Below, one piece after another: positions 14,465 through 23,183 of a DNA stretch of 64,000 nt; position 1 is the stretch's first letter, and every line of letters starts with the position of its first letter. This stretch comes from an uncultured Eubacteriales bacterium (GTDB lineage: Bacteria > Bacillota > Clostridia > Oscillospirales > UBA644). Location of the stretch: positions 170,110-234,109 of the forward strand of contig CAKSTW010000005.1 in assembly GCA_934501435.1 (NCBI GenBank). Direction: 5' to 3'. Below the pieces are notes generated by a model. It had not been told where the DNA came from. It saw nothing but the letters and a program-made list of their open reading frames with translations, and searched no databases. The translations under genes were made by a program, and so were the position numbers.

Positions 14465-15724
14465 TTATATTTTAAGGTCGGTTTTCTTCTTGAAACGGCA
14501 GTCGGCAGCGACAAGAACGAGGGATACTGCCGCGGTTATCGTCCAATAGATACACACAGCCGACCAGCCGCTTTTTTCGATAAGGCTTCCCGTCAGCATG
14601 CTTGATGCCGCCGCTCCGAAATAGATGAACGCGTCCATCATTCCCGCTATCGTTCCGACAATGTTGTATTTTGTAAAATGCAGCGGCAGAAACGATGTGA
14701 AAAGGGGAGTGATGCCGAACATCGTTCCGAGGAGGATAACGGTAAAGATTATAAGCAAAACGTCGCCCAGAGGCTGGGTGATGGTCGCAATTACCGAAAA
14801 GACGAGCGCCGCGCAGGAAAGGATAAGAATATCCCTGAAAATATTGTTTTTCGTTTTCTTTATCAATGTTCTTGAAACGAGCGTTCCGAAGAAGTTTATG
14901 ACGGGGACGATAAGAAGTATCCCGATAGAGACCCAGGGCGATATCTTTTTGAGAGACGAAAGCAGGGTCGGGAACCAGTAATTTATGCTTTCTCTTATCA
15001 TTCCGTGAGTTACCGCGCATGCAAGGGACAGTATTATTACAAGAACTACGGTCCTGTCCGACATGACTCTCGGGTGTTCGTCGGTTATTTCGGCGTGCTT
15101 TTTAAGCATTTCCTTTTCTTCGGGAGTTCTCTTGATTTCCTTGAAGAAGACGAGGAAAAATCCGCAGAAAATAAAACATATAACCGCGGGAACTATAAAT
15201 ATCGTTCTCCAACTGAAATACATCGAATATATCGAAGAAAGACCCCATGCGAGCATATAGCCTATGACTATCGCGAACGGCAGATAGGCGGTCGCACGGA
15301 CAAGTTTCTTGCCTCTGAAATTTATCGAGAGGGTATGTACGAGCGGAGACCATATCATCGACTGAAAAATACCGTTTATTGCCCATGTTACTATAAGCGC
15401 GGTATGATTTGACAGCAGTCCGAACGTAAGATTGCAGACCGCCGAGCCGCAAAGCCCGGTAAACATTAAACGTTTTCCCGAAAGTCTGTCCCCGAGTCTC
15501 CCGAAAGCAAGTTGTCCGAGCGCGTAGCACCATAAAAACGAGCCCGAAAGAATTCCCTGTGTGCTTGTCGGCATATTTATCTCTTCGGCAAGCAGAGGAA
15601 GCGCCACTGAAACGTTTACCCTTATGAGATATGTGCAGACGTACGCAAAAAAACAGAATATGACAGTTACCCTTTGATGTGCCGAAAATTTTGAATCGGC
15701 GGCTATCGTACTGTGTGTTGCCAT
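14465..15724 (-). CDS. MFS transporter, OPA/GlpT-UhpC-like
   Basis: The 419-residue protein has about 12 hydrophobic helices and MFS loop motifs, including GRLGDRLSGKR between helices 2 and 3. The segment AYVCTYLIRVNVSVALPLL at helix 1 and the 420-residue size fit the organophosphate:phosphate antiporter or related hexuronate and sialate carriers. The substrate cannot be read from sequence. The start codon lies only 24 bases after the T tract of the upstream 6S RNA and its ribosome site (GGGGAT) is weak. No separate promoter is visible, so expression probably depends on readthrough of the 6S terminator. Confidence 0.8.
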   Translation of the reverse strand: MATHSTIAADSKFSAHQRVTVIFCFFAYVCTYLIRVNVSVALPLLAEEINMPTSTQGILSGSFLWCYALGQLAFGRLGDRLSGKRLMFTGLCGSAVCNLTFGLLSNHTALIVTWAINGIFQSMIWSPLVHTLSINFRGKKLVRATAYLPFAIVIGYMLAWGLSSIYSMYFSWRTIFIVPAVICFIFCGFFLVFFKEIKRTPEEKEMLKKHAEITDEHPRVMSDRTVVLVIILSLACAVTHGMIRESINYWFPTLLSSLKKISPWVSIGILLIVPVINFFGTLVSRTLIKKTKNNIFRDILILSCAALVFSVIATITQPLGDVLLIIFTVILLGTMFGITPLFTSFLPLHFTKYNIVGTIAGMMDAFIYFGAAASSMLTGSLIEKSGWSAVCIYWTITAAVSLVLVAADCRFKKKTDLKI

Positions 15725-15749
15725 TTTAATTTATATCCCCGTTTTCCGA

Positions 15750-15956
15750 AAAAAAAGAATGACCCGCCGGACCGTGATTAACATCGCAATAAATTTCAAA
15801 ACCGGGTTAAACCAGGTTGGGTAAGATCTCTCGGTTATTTTGTGCTTCCAACGTCCTCTTGCGAGGGAGGCCTGCATGCCCGTAACCGAAGCAGAAATCC
15901 CATTTGTGAAAGTGTAGGTTTTTTATATTGCGAACACACGGATCCCGCAGGTTCTT
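15750..15956 (-). ncRNA. ssrS: 6S RNA
   Basis: On the minus strand the ends pair: CCTGCGGGATCCGTG near the 5' end with CACGGTCCGGCGGG at the 3' end, and GTTCGCAATA with TATTGCGATG just inside. The centre has CTTCGGTTACGGGCATGC, a GGCCTCCC hairpin and GGAAGCACA followed by TAACCGAG, features I recall from 6S RNAs. The rod-like shape with an open centre mimics a melted promoter and binds the housekeeping RNA polymerase. A T tract (15749-15756) ends it. The RNA begins within 10 bases of the DUF1292 stop, so it may be processed from that transcript; no own promoter was clear. Confidence 0.8.
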
Positions 15957-15963
15957 TTTTTAA

Positions 15964-16350
15964 TTATTCTTCGTCTTCCGCCTCAAGTTCGAAAGCCCCG
16001 AGTCCGTCTTCTTCCATTTTCTGTTGGAGAAGTTCTACGACGGTGTTGAATTCTTCTTCGTCTTCTATGGTGTTGAAGAAATCTTCGCCGTTTTCGTCGG
16101 TATCGGCTCTCAGAAGAATGAATTCTTCGCTTGCGTCCGGATCTTCGACAAGCGCAATATACATTTTGCCGTTATGTTCGACGCCGTCGATAATGAAGAA
16201 ATCGGTTTCTTTGCCGTCTTCGTCATAAAGAGTTATCCAACCGTCGTCTTCGCCCTCGCAGCCGCAGCCGCAGCCGCATTCATGCTCGTGACAGTCGTGC
16301 TCGGAGCAGTCATGCTCTCCGCAACAGCAGTTTTTATTTGTATCTTCCAT
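15964..16350 (-). CDS. DUF1292 protein with Cys/His-rich N-terminus
   Basis: The 128-residue protein is a DUF1292 (YrzB-like) member: an acidic domain with ITLYDEDGKETDFFIID and YIALVEDPDASEEFILLRAD. The N-terminal 30 residues are unusual, with many Cys and His (NCCCGEHDCSEHDCHEHEC, then GCGCGCEG), likely to bind metal such as zinc. The function of the family is unknown. It has its own good promoter at 16382-16410 and lies directly upstream of 6S RNA on the same strand. The ATG at 16350 follows GAAGGT. Confidence 0.85.
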   Translation of the reverse strand: MEDTNKNCCCGEHDCSEHDCHEHECGCGCGCEGEDDGWITLYDEDGKETDFFIIDGVEHNGKMYIALVEDPDASEEFILLRADTDENGEDFFNTIEDEEEFNTVVELLQQKMEEDGLGAFELEAEDEE

Positions 16351-16381
16351 GGCTTTTACCTTCTTTCATTGTTATAGAAAC

Positions 16382-16410
16382 AGTATACTCTATTCGCATT
16401 GCCGTGTCAA
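16382..16410 (-). promoter_or_regulatory. Promoter of DUF1292 and 6S RNA
   Basis: On the minus strand TTGACA (16405-16410), 17 bases and TATACT (16382-16387) lie 32 bases before the DUF1292 ATG. A TTCGCAT/ATGCGAA inverted repeat overlaps this promoter and could end the upstream transcript. Confidence 0.8.
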
Positions 16411-16433
16411 GGACGGAATATGCGAATTTTTTG

Positions 16434-17465
16434 TTATTTTTCCTCGGTTTTGTTAAGTTTTTCTTCCGCGAGCCTTTTCGCGTCTTCAAGAGTTCCTCTT
16501 TTCGGATTTCTCTTCATAATAAATATCCAGACGCCTATCGAGCAGACGACAAGCACCGCGTAAAGAATTATCATGGGCTTGAGAGCGGAAAAGTCGATTC
16601 CGGTATTTGCAAATTTTACTCCGTTCATTACCGCGTTGAAAGGGGTGACCGTATATCTTACCGATTCGAGCGCTTCGAATATCTTTTCGGTAAGTTTCAA
16701 GTCGGATTTTTCGCCTTTTACCGCTGAAAAGCCTCCGTCTTCGTTCTGGAGAGCGATGAGTTTGTTTATTGCCGCGGTCATTTCGGCGGTCGTTTTTCCG
16801 TAGTTTTTGTCGGTAAGCCCGCAAAGGCCCGCCGCGACGTCTTCTGGGGCTTCGCTTTCGGTAAGCGCGATAAAGTATTTTTCGAGTTTGTCAAGCGCCT
16901 GAGCCGCGTTTTCGGAGGAGCTGTACTGCCGCAAAACCGCCGCCGCTTTTACCGAAACATCCCTGTCGCCGATGCTGCCGTCCTCGTTCTGCGAAGAGAT
17001 TATAAAGTTTACCGCGTCGGCTTCTTTATACGGCTTTTTCGCGTTCTTTATTGTTTTTTTGCCTGTTGAAAAGAGCGCTGCGACGGAATAGACGCTTGCC
17101 TTTATGTCCCCGAATGAGCCGTCGTCTTTTTGCAGCAGTATAAGCCTGTCGCCGTAGTCTTCCTTTGAATTTTCGGAAAGCAGAACGCTTTCGCCGAACG
17201 CTTTTTTCAAAAGAATGTATTCCGCAAGTTTCTGCGCGTCGCTTTCGTCGGCTTTCACTATGTATATCTTTGTTTTTTCGCCTATAAGACCCGCTTCCGC
17301 AAAGGAAAGCGTTTCGTCGAAAGTTTCGGCGTCGGGAGCGGCATCCGTCAGGAATTTATTTGCCGACGAAATGCTCTTTTTTAATTCCGTTTCTTCTGCA
17401 AAAGTCGGAACGGACAAGGCAAAAAGCATTATTGCCGCAAGAAAAAATGTCGTTATCTTCTTCAT
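16434..17465 (-). CDS. Secreted alpha-toroid (prenyltransferase/squalene-oxidase repeat) protein, membrane anchored
   Basis: The ATG at 17465 is chosen with GAGGAGA upstream. The 343-residue product has a signal peptide ending near PTFAEE, then repeats with LLQKDDGSFGD, SSQNEDGSIGD and LIALQNEDGGFSA, the QW-like motif of alpha/alpha-toroid folds. A membrane helix (about 288-310) and a basic tail follow, so the toroid faces outside. Similar Firmicute proteins sometimes pair with DUF4430 proteins in cobamide or surface binding, but no such partner is here. The catalytic aspartates of terpene cyclases are not evident, so it is probably binding or structural. It follows rsmE by 10 bases. Confidence 0.7.
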   Translation of the reverse strand: MKKITTFFLAAIMLFALSVPTFAEETELKKSISSANKFLTDAAPDAETFDETLSFAEAGLIGEKTKIYIVKADESDAQKLAEYILLKKAFGESVLLSENSKEDYGDRLILLQKDDGSFGDIKASVYSVAALFSTGKKTIKNAKKPYKEADAVNFIISSQNEDGSIGDRDVSVKAAAVLRQYSSSENAAQALDKLEKYFIALTESEAPEDVAAGLCGLTDKNYGKTTAEMTAAINKLIALQNEDGGFSAVKGEKSDLKLTEKIFEALESVRYTVTPFNAVMNGVKFANTGIDFSALKPMIILYAVLVVCSIGVWIFIMKRNPKRGTLEDAKRLAEEKLNKTEEK

Positions 17466-17475
17466 TTCTGTCTCC

Positions 17476-18195
17476 TCACATTTCGCCGACAGCCGCCGCA
17501 ATAACGGAAAGGACAGCTATCGGGACGGTCTCCGCACGCAATATTCTTTCTCCGAGAGATACCGTGTCGGCTTTTTCGAGAGCCTTTTTGACCTCTTTTT
17601 CGGAAAAGCCGCCCTCGGGACCTACGATAAACGAAAATCTGTCTTTTATTGCGTTATTTTTCAGGTATTCCGAAAAAAGCGGTTTGCCGAGCGCTTTTGC
17701 GTTTTCATAGAAGAAAACGGGGCGGTTTCGGTCGAAAATCCCGTCAAAATCGGTAAAATCGCCGATTTCGGGGAGAGTATCTCTGCCGCATTGCATTGCC
17801 GCCTGCCTTGCAATTTTTTCGAAACGCTCTTTTTTGCCGTCTTTTTTCTTTTCGTCAAGCCGCATTACGCAGTTGTCCGATTCGAAAAATACGATTTTCG
17901 AAACGCCGAGTTCGGTCGATTTCTGAATGACAAATTCGTTCTTATCGCTCTTTAAGAGCGCGGCAAAAAGCGTGATTTCGGCTTTCGGACGCGAAAACGG
18001 TTTTTTTTCTTCCATTAAGATATAAACGCCGTCTTTCGTTATTTTTTCTATCCTGCCGTTATAGTTGTTTTTCTGTCCGTCTCCGCAGAAAACCGGGTCT
18101 CCGGGCTGAGGACGGTGGGCAAACAGATGTCTTGCGTCCTCTCCCGAAAGGAAAACGGAGGTATTTTCCTCGGTTTCGGGTATGAATATCTTCAT
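17476..18195 (-). CDS. rsmE: 16S rRNA m3U1498 methyltransferase
   Basis: The 239-residue protein is full length for RsmE, which methylates U1498 of 16S rRNA with S-adenosylmethionine. The SPOUT trefoil-knot motifs near the C-terminus are clear: FIVGPEGGFSEKE and SLGERILRAETVPI. The N-terminal PUA-like part includes EDARHLFAHRPQPGD. It lies between the aminopeptidase and the toroid gene with almost no gap. Confidence 0.95.
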   Translation of the reverse strand: MKIFIPETEENTSVFLSGEDARHLFAHRPQPGDPVFCGDGQKNNYNGRIEKITKDGVYILMEEKKPFSRPKAEITLFAALLKSDKNEFVIQKSTELGVSKIVFFESDNCVMRLDEKKKDGKKERFEKIARQAAMQCGRDTLPEIGDFTDFDGIFDRNRPVFFYENAKALGKPLFSEYLKNNAIKDRFSFIVGPEGGFSEKEVKKALEKADTVSLGERILRAETVPIAVLSVIAAAVGEM

Positions 18196-18196
18196 G

Positions 18197-19423
18197 TCAG
18201 AAAGCCCAGTTTCCGTCTTTGAATATCTGAACTTTTCTGCCGTCTTCGGTCGTTGCGACGATAGAAAGGTCTTTTGTTCCGATCATGAAGTCTTCGTGCT
18301 GCATCGAGTCGTTTACTCCCATTGCGTGAAGTTCTTCTTTCGTGTGCTTTTCGTAATCCTTAACGCAGTTCGTAAAGCCTCTGCCCAAAGCAAGGTGGCA
18401 GGCTGCATTTTCGTCGAAAAGAGTGTTGAAGAAAAGAATTTCGCTGTTTCTTATCGGGGAATCGTAGGGGACAAGCGCGCATTCTCCGAGATATGCCGAG
18501 CCTTCGTCGAGCGAAATGAGTTGTTTGAGAAGGTCTTCGTTCTTTTCGGCTTTTACTTCGACGGCCTTTCCTTTTTCAAATCTTATCGAGAAGTTTTCGA
18601 TGAGTTCGCCGCTGTAAGAAAGCGGTTTCGAGGAATAAACGATACCCTCGGCTTCTCCTCTCATCGGGGTCGTGAAAACCTCTTCGGAGGGAATGTTGGG
18701 ATTATAATAAACGCCTTTGAGAGACGTCTCTCCGCCGCCCAAAAACATTCCGTTCGGCATAAGCCCGACTCTGAAATCGGTCCCGTTTGAGGATTTATAT
18801 TCGAGAGTTTTTATTTTGAGACCGTTTAAGAATTTGCATCTTGCTTCAAGGTCGGCGTTGTGGTCGTTCCATTCCTTTATCGGATCGTCGGTCGTGCAGC
18901 GGGAGGTCGTGAGAATTGCTTCCCAGAGTTTCTCGACCGCGACGGAAGGTCTGTCGTTCGGAAAAATCTTTTTTGCCCATGCTTTTCCGGGAACTGCGGC
19001 GATACACCACTGATATTTGTTATCCATGGCGTCGCGGAACGGCTTTATTACCTTATAGCGTTCCTGCATCGCTTTTCCGTATTTTTCCTGATTCATTCCG
19101 TTAAGTCCGTCGGGATCTTCGGAAAGGAGATATATCATGCACGGCAGGGTTTCGGATCTGTGCTTCAGTTTTTCGACTTCCCAGTCTTCGAGAGATCCGA
19201 GGACTTTTGCCTTTCTGTATTTAGTGTGCAGTTTCTGAATGGGCGTGTAGGAAAAGTCTATTTCGACCTTTCTTGCTCCCGCCCTGTAACATTCTTCGGC
19301 TACCGTATATACGAAATCGGGCTGATCGGTTTCCGCGCGGATAACGACGTCCTGCCCTTTCTGAACGTGAACCCCGGTGTTTGCTATGAGTTTTGCGAAT
19401 TTTTTAAGTCTTGTCTTATTCAT
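18197..19423 (-). CDS. M29 family metal aminopeptidase (AmpS/PepS type)
   Basis: The 408-residue protein has the length and order of M29 aminopeptidases. Visible family segments are GQDVVIRAETDQPDF early, NGMFLGGGETSLKGVYYNPN in the middle and the catalytic region NTLFDENAACHLALGRGF with metal-binding His/Glu. NDSMQHEDFMIGT lies near the end. It removes N-terminal residues from peptides in the cytoplasm with cobalt or zinc. It leads the operon with rsmE and has its own consensus-like promoter. Confidence 0.92.
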   Translation of the reverse strand: MNKTRLKKFAKLIANTGVHVQKGQDVVIRAETDQPDFVYTVAEECYRAGARKVEIDFSYTPIQKLHTKYRKAKVLGSLEDWEVEKLKHRSETLPCMIYLLSEDPDGLNGMNQEKYGKAMQERYKVIKPFRDAMDNKYQWCIAAVPGKAWAKKIFPNDRPSVAVEKLWEAILTTSRCTTDDPIKEWNDHNADLEARCKFLNGLKIKTLEYKSSNGTDFRVGLMPNGMFLGGGETSLKGVYYNPNIPSEEVFTTPMRGEAEGIVYSSKPLSYSGELIENFSIRFEKGKAVEVKAEKNEDLLKQLISLDEGSAYLGECALVPYDSPIRNSEILFFNTLFDENAACHLALGRGFTNCVKDYEKHTKEELHAMGVNDSMQHEDFMIGTKDLSIVATTEDGRKVQIFKDGNWAF

Positions 19424-19450
19424 AAAAATTACCTCAGCCTTTCTATCCGA

Positions 19451-19479
19451 ATTTTAACAGAATATGCGGTGTTTGTCAA
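19451..19479 (-). promoter_or_regulatory. Promoter of aminopeptidase-rsmE operon
   Basis: On the minus strand TTGACA (19474-19479), 17 bases and TAAAAT (19451-19456) lie 28 bases upstream of the ATG. Confidence 0.8.
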
Positions 19480-19549
19480 TGATTACGGCGTTTTTGTCGG
19501 TATATGTTCATTTTTTCCGTCGGGCGGCAATTTATTCGGTGATTTAACG

Positions 19550-19580
19550 AAAAAAAAGCCGTTCCCGAAGGAACGGCTTT
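19550..19580 (-). terminator. Terminator of the hydrogenase operon
   Basis: AAAGCCGTTCC (19555-19565) pairs with GGAACGGCTTT (19570-19580) around a CGAA loop and is followed on the minus strand by a run of T, directly after the last hydrogenase gene. Confidence 0.9.
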
Positions 19581-19588
19581 CAGAAAGA

Positions 19589-21328
19589 TCAGTTTTTCTT
19601 TCTCGGAATATAGGTGGTGTGCAGAAGGTGATGAGCCTTGTGTCCGCCCGCTTCGCCGAGATAAGTTTCGTAAAGTTCTTTTACAACGGGGGATTCGTGC
19701 GATTTTCTCAAAGAACATTCGGCGTCTTCTTTATAAAGAGCCGCCGCGCGGAGTCCGCGTATATCGACGTTTGCTCTGGTGTATGCGTCGTGGATGGGCT
19801 GTCCGCCTCCGTTTACGCAGCCGCCGGGACAAGCCATTATTTCGATGAAGTGGTATTCCGCTTCGCCGTTCTTGATTTTGTTAAGAAGTTTTGCGGCGTT
19901 TGCGGTGCCTGATGCAACGGCAAGTTTAACGTCCATGCCCGCAACGTTGTAGGTTGCTTCTTTTATGCCCTCCATACCTCTGACTTCCTTGAAGTCGAGA
20001 GCGGGAAGTTCTTTGTTTTCGAGTTTTTCGACAACCGTACGGAGAGCCGCCTCCATAACGCCGCCGGACGCTCCGAAGATGTGGCCCGCGCCTGTTGCGC
20101 CGCCGAAGATCGGATCGAAGTCCTCATCGGGAAGAGCGTTGAAGTTGAGACCCGCGCGTTTTATCATCTTCGCAAGTTCTCTTGTCGTAAGAGCCGCGTC
20201 TATATCGCAGAGACCGTCGACGGAATATCCCTCACGGGTCCTTTCGAATTTCTTTGCGGTACAGGGCATTACGCTTACGACGAAGATGTCTTTCGGGTCA
20301 ATGCCTTTCTTTTCCGCATAATAACTCTTCATAAGAGCGCCGTACATACCCTGCGGCGATTTGCAGGAGGAAAGGTTGGGAATAAATTCGGGGAAGTAGT
20401 GTTCGCAGTATTTTACCCAGCCCGGAGAACAGGATGTGATAAGGGGAAGCGTTCCGCCGTTCTGAACTCTGTTTATGAATTCGGTGCCTTCTTCGATTAT
20501 CGTTACGTCAGCCGCGACGTCGACGTCGACAACGGCATCAAATCCGAGACGGCGCATAGCAGCGACCATTTTGCCCTCTGCGTTTGTGCCTATCGGATTG
20601 CCGAATTCTTCGCCTATCTGAACTCTGACGGAGGGCGCCGGCGCGATAACGACATGTTTCGATTCGTCGGAAAGGGCGTCCCAGACAAGTTTCGTATCGT
20701 CTTTTTCGGTGAGAGCGCCTGTCGGGCAAGCCGCGACGCACTGTCCGCACGCGATACAGGAGGTTTTTGCAAGGTGCATATCGAAAGCGCAGCCGATATT
20801 TGTGTTTATACCTCTTTCGTTAGCGCCGATAACGCCCGCGCCCTGTGTATGCTTACAGACCGCAACGCAGCGGCGGCAGAGGATACATTTGTTGTTGTCT
20901 CTGATAAGGTAATCGTTTTCGTCTTTGTCGAATTCGGGCTTGAAACCGTCGAATTCGCCCGCGTTTTCGATTCCGTATTCAAGAGCAAGAGTCTGCAGTT
21001 CGCAGTTCTGGCTTCTTGCGCAGGAAAGACACTTGCGTTCGTGGGTCGAAAGAAGAAGTTCGAGAGTCATTTTTCTCGATTCTCTTACTTTTTCGGTGTT
21101 GGTAAATACTTCCATACCCTCGTTTACGGGGTAAACGCAGGAGGCAACAAGGCTTCTTGCTCCCTTGACTTCGACAACGCAGATACGGCATGCGCCGATA
21201 GCGTTTATGTCTTTAAGAAAGCAGAGGGTGGGAATTTTGATACCCGCGAGATTTGCGGCTTCAAGGATAGTCGAACCCTTGGGCGCCGTTACGGGCATTC
21301 CGTTTATTTTAAGATTTATGTCAGCCAT
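19589..21328 (-). CDS. hndD: [FeFe]-hydrogenase catalytic subunit (HndD/HydA type)
   Basis: The ATG at 21328 follows GGAGG. The 579-residue protein has an N-terminal [2Fe-2S] domain, a His-Cys cluster (HERKCLSCARSQNCEL), two [4Fe-4S] motifs (CILCRRCVAVCK, CIACGQCVAACP) and the H-cluster domain. H-cluster motifs are TSCSPGW, MPCTAKKFE and MACPGGCVNGGGQP. It makes H2 from electrons delivered by HndC. The first motif has Ser where the textbook form is TSCCPGW; the base sequence confirms it. With hndA, B and C it probably forms an NAD(P)H-linked, perhaps electron-bifurcating, enzyme in the cytoplasm. It is the last gene of the operon. Confidence 0.95.
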   Translation of the reverse strand: MADINLKINGMPVTAPKGSTILEAANLAGIKIPTLCFLKDINAIGACRICVVEVKGARSLVASCVYPVNEGMEVFTNTEKVRESRKMTLELLLSTHERKCLSCARSQNCELQTLALEYGIENAGEFDGFKPEFDKDENDYLIRDNNKCILCRRCVAVCKHTQGAGVIGANERGINTNIGCAFDMHLAKTSCIACGQCVAACPTGALTEKDDTKLVWDALSDESKHVVIAPAPSVRVQIGEEFGNPIGTNAEGKMVAAMRRLGFDAVVDVDVAADVTIIEEGTEFINRVQNGGTLPLITSCSPGWVKYCEHYFPEFIPNLSSCKSPQGMYGALMKSYYAEKKGIDPKDIFVVSVMPCTAKKFERTREGYSVDGLCDIDAALTTRELAKMIKRAGLNFNALPDEDFDPIFGGATGAGHIFGASGGVMEAALRTVVEKLENKELPALDFKEVRGMEGIKEATYNVAGMDVKLAVASGTANAAKLLNKIKNGEAEYHFIEIMACPGGCVNGGGQPIHDAYTRANVDIRGLRAAALYKEDAECSLRKSHESPVVKELYETYLGEAGGHKAHHLLHTTYIPRKKN

Positions 21329-21340
21329 CACTTTTCCTCC

Positions 21341-23164
21341 TTATTTCTTGACGATTGCGTGGAACGCGCAGTTGTCGATACATACGCCGCATTTTACGCA
21401 CTTTGTCTGGTCGATCGTATGCTGCTGCTTGACCGCGCCGGAAATAGCGCCGACGGGGCAGTTTCTTGCGCATTTCGTACAACCTTTACAGGTGTCGAGA
21501 ATCTCGAAATGAACGAGTTTCTTGCAGACGCCCGCGGGACAGGTCTTGTCCTTGATGTGCGCGATATACTCGTCTTTGAAATATCTCAGGGTGGAAAGTA
21601 CGGGGTTCGGAGCGGTCTGTCCGAGTCCGCAGAGGGCGTTTTCTTTTATGTAGTAGCAAAGTTTTTCCATTCTGTCGAGGTCTTCCATGGTGCCTTTGCC
21701 TTCGGTTATCTTTGTAAGAAGTTCGAGAAGACGTTTTGTTCCCACACGGCAGGGCGTACATTTACCGCAGGATTCATCGACGGTGAATTCGAGGAAGAAT
21801 TTCGCGATATCGACCATACAGTTGTCTTCGTCCATGACGATAAGTCCGCCGGAACCCATCATCGAACCGATAGAAATAAGGTTGTCGTAGTCTATGGGAA
21901 TATCAAGGTGTTCCGCAGGGATACAGCCGCCCGACGGACCGCCGGTCTGGGCTGCCTTGAATTTCTTGCCGTTCGGAATTCCTCCGCCTATCTCTTCGAT
22001 AACGGTGCGGAGAGTCGTTCCCATAGGAACTTCGACAAGTCCGGTATTCGTGATCTTTCCGCCGAGCGCGAAAACTTTTGTTCCCTTGCTCTTTTCGGTA
22101 CCCATGGAAGAGAACCATTCCGCTCCGTTGAGGATTATCTGCGGGATATTTGCGTAAGTCTCAACGTTGTTGAGGACCGACGGCTTCTGGAAAAGTCCTT
22201 TTTCGGCAGGGAAGGGAGGACGGGGTCTCGGTTCTCCTCTGTGACCTTCGATGGAAGTCATAAGGGCTGTTTCTTCTCCGCAGACGAAAGCGCCCGCGCC
22301 GAGACGTATATCCATATCGAAATCAAAGCCCGTTCCGAATATGTCTTTACCCAAAAGACCGTATTCGCGAGCCTGTTTTATCGCTATCTGCAAACGGTGA
22401 ACGGCAATCGGATATTCCGCTCTGACGTAAACGTAACCCTGATTTGCGCCTATCGCGTAACCTGCGATAGCCATTGCCTCGATAACTGCATGGGGGTCGC
22501 CTTCGAGAACCGAACGGTCCATAAACGCGCCGGGGTCGCCCTCGTCGGCGTTACAGCAGACAAATTTCTGATCCGCGTCTTTTACGATGTTTCTTGCAAG
22601 CGCCCATTTTCTTCCGGTCGGGAAGCCCGCGCCGCCGCGTCCGCGAAGACCCGATGCCGTAACGACGTCGATAACTTCTTCCGGAGTCATTTCGGTAAGG
22701 ACTTTACCGAGCGCCTGATATCCGTTCATACCGATATATTCTTCGATATTTTCGGGGTTGATAACGCCGCAGTTTCTCAAAGCAACTCTCTTCTGCTTTG
22801 CATAGAACGGAGTTTCGGAAAGGGAAACGGCGTGAGCGGTCTGCTCGGCAGCCTCTATTTCAGCCGCTTCTTTTGCGTTGTGCGGTTTGTAGATGAGTCT
22901 TTCTACGGGACGTCCCTTGAGGATATGCTCGCTTACTATCTCCTGCACATCTTCAAGTTTTACCATATTGTAGAAAGTTCCCTCGGGATATACTATCATA
23001 ATGGGACCGAGAGCGCAGAGTCCGAAGCAGCCGGTCCTTACGACCTGAACTTCGTCTGCAAGTCCCTGTGCGGCGATTTCTTTTTCGAGAGAGGCCGCGA
23101 TTTCCATACTCTTTGAGGAGGTGCACCCTGTACCTCCGCAAATAAGGATATGAGAACGAATCAT
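21341..23164 (-). CDS. hndC: Hydrogenase flavoprotein subunit, NuoF-like (HndC)
   Basis: The 607-residue protein has an N-terminal thioredoxin-like [2Fe-2S] domain, the NuoF FMN/NADH core (GRGGAGFPTGRKW, GDPGAFMDRSVLEGDP, GAGAFVCGEETAL), a C-terminal [4Fe-4S] site (ESCGKCTPCRVGT) and two extra ferredoxin clusters (CKGCTKCARNCP, CVKCGVCIDNC). It oxidises NADH or NADPH and passes electrons to HndD. The C-terminal ferredoxin part is a common HndC/HydB feature and supports bifurcation with ferredoxin. A GGAGG site precedes the ATG, and hndD follows 12 bases later. Confidence 0.95.
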   Translation of the reverse strand: MIRSHILICGGTGCTSSKSMEIAASLEKEIAAQGLADEVQVVRTGCFGLCALGPIMIVYPEGTFYNMVKLEDVQEIVSEHILKGRPVERLIYKPHNAKEAAEIEAAEQTAHAVSLSETPFYAKQKRVALRNCGVINPENIEEYIGMNGYQALGKVLTEMTPEEVIDVVTASGLRGRGGAGFPTGRKWALARNIVKDADQKFVCCNADEGDPGAFMDRSVLEGDPHAVIEAMAIAGYAIGANQGYVYVRAEYPIAVHRLQIAIKQAREYGLLGKDIFGTGFDFDMDIRLGAGAFVCGEETALMTSIEGHRGEPRPRPPFPAEKGLFQKPSVLNNVETYANIPQIILNGAEWFSSMGTEKSKGTKVFALGGKITNTGLVEVPMGTTLRTVIEEIGGGIPNGKKFKAAQTGGPSGGCIPAEHLDIPIDYDNLISIGSMMGSGGLIVMDEDNCMVDIAKFFLEFTVDESCGKCTPCRVGTKRLLELLTKITEGKGTMEDLDRMEKLCYYIKENALCGLGQTAPNPVLSTLRYFKDEYIAHIKDKTCPAGVCKKLVHFEILDTCKGCTKCARNCPVGAISGAVKQQHTIDQTKCVKCGVCIDNCAFHAIVKK

Positions 23165-23183
23165 TGTTTACTCCTCCAAATAA

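Noticed and set aside
20081..23116. Open frame of about 1000 codons on the plus strand opposite hndD and hndC
   Set aside because: It is antisense to two well-supported hydrogenase genes, runs through their gap and has no domain signs. Codon bias of the true genes keeps the opposite frame open.
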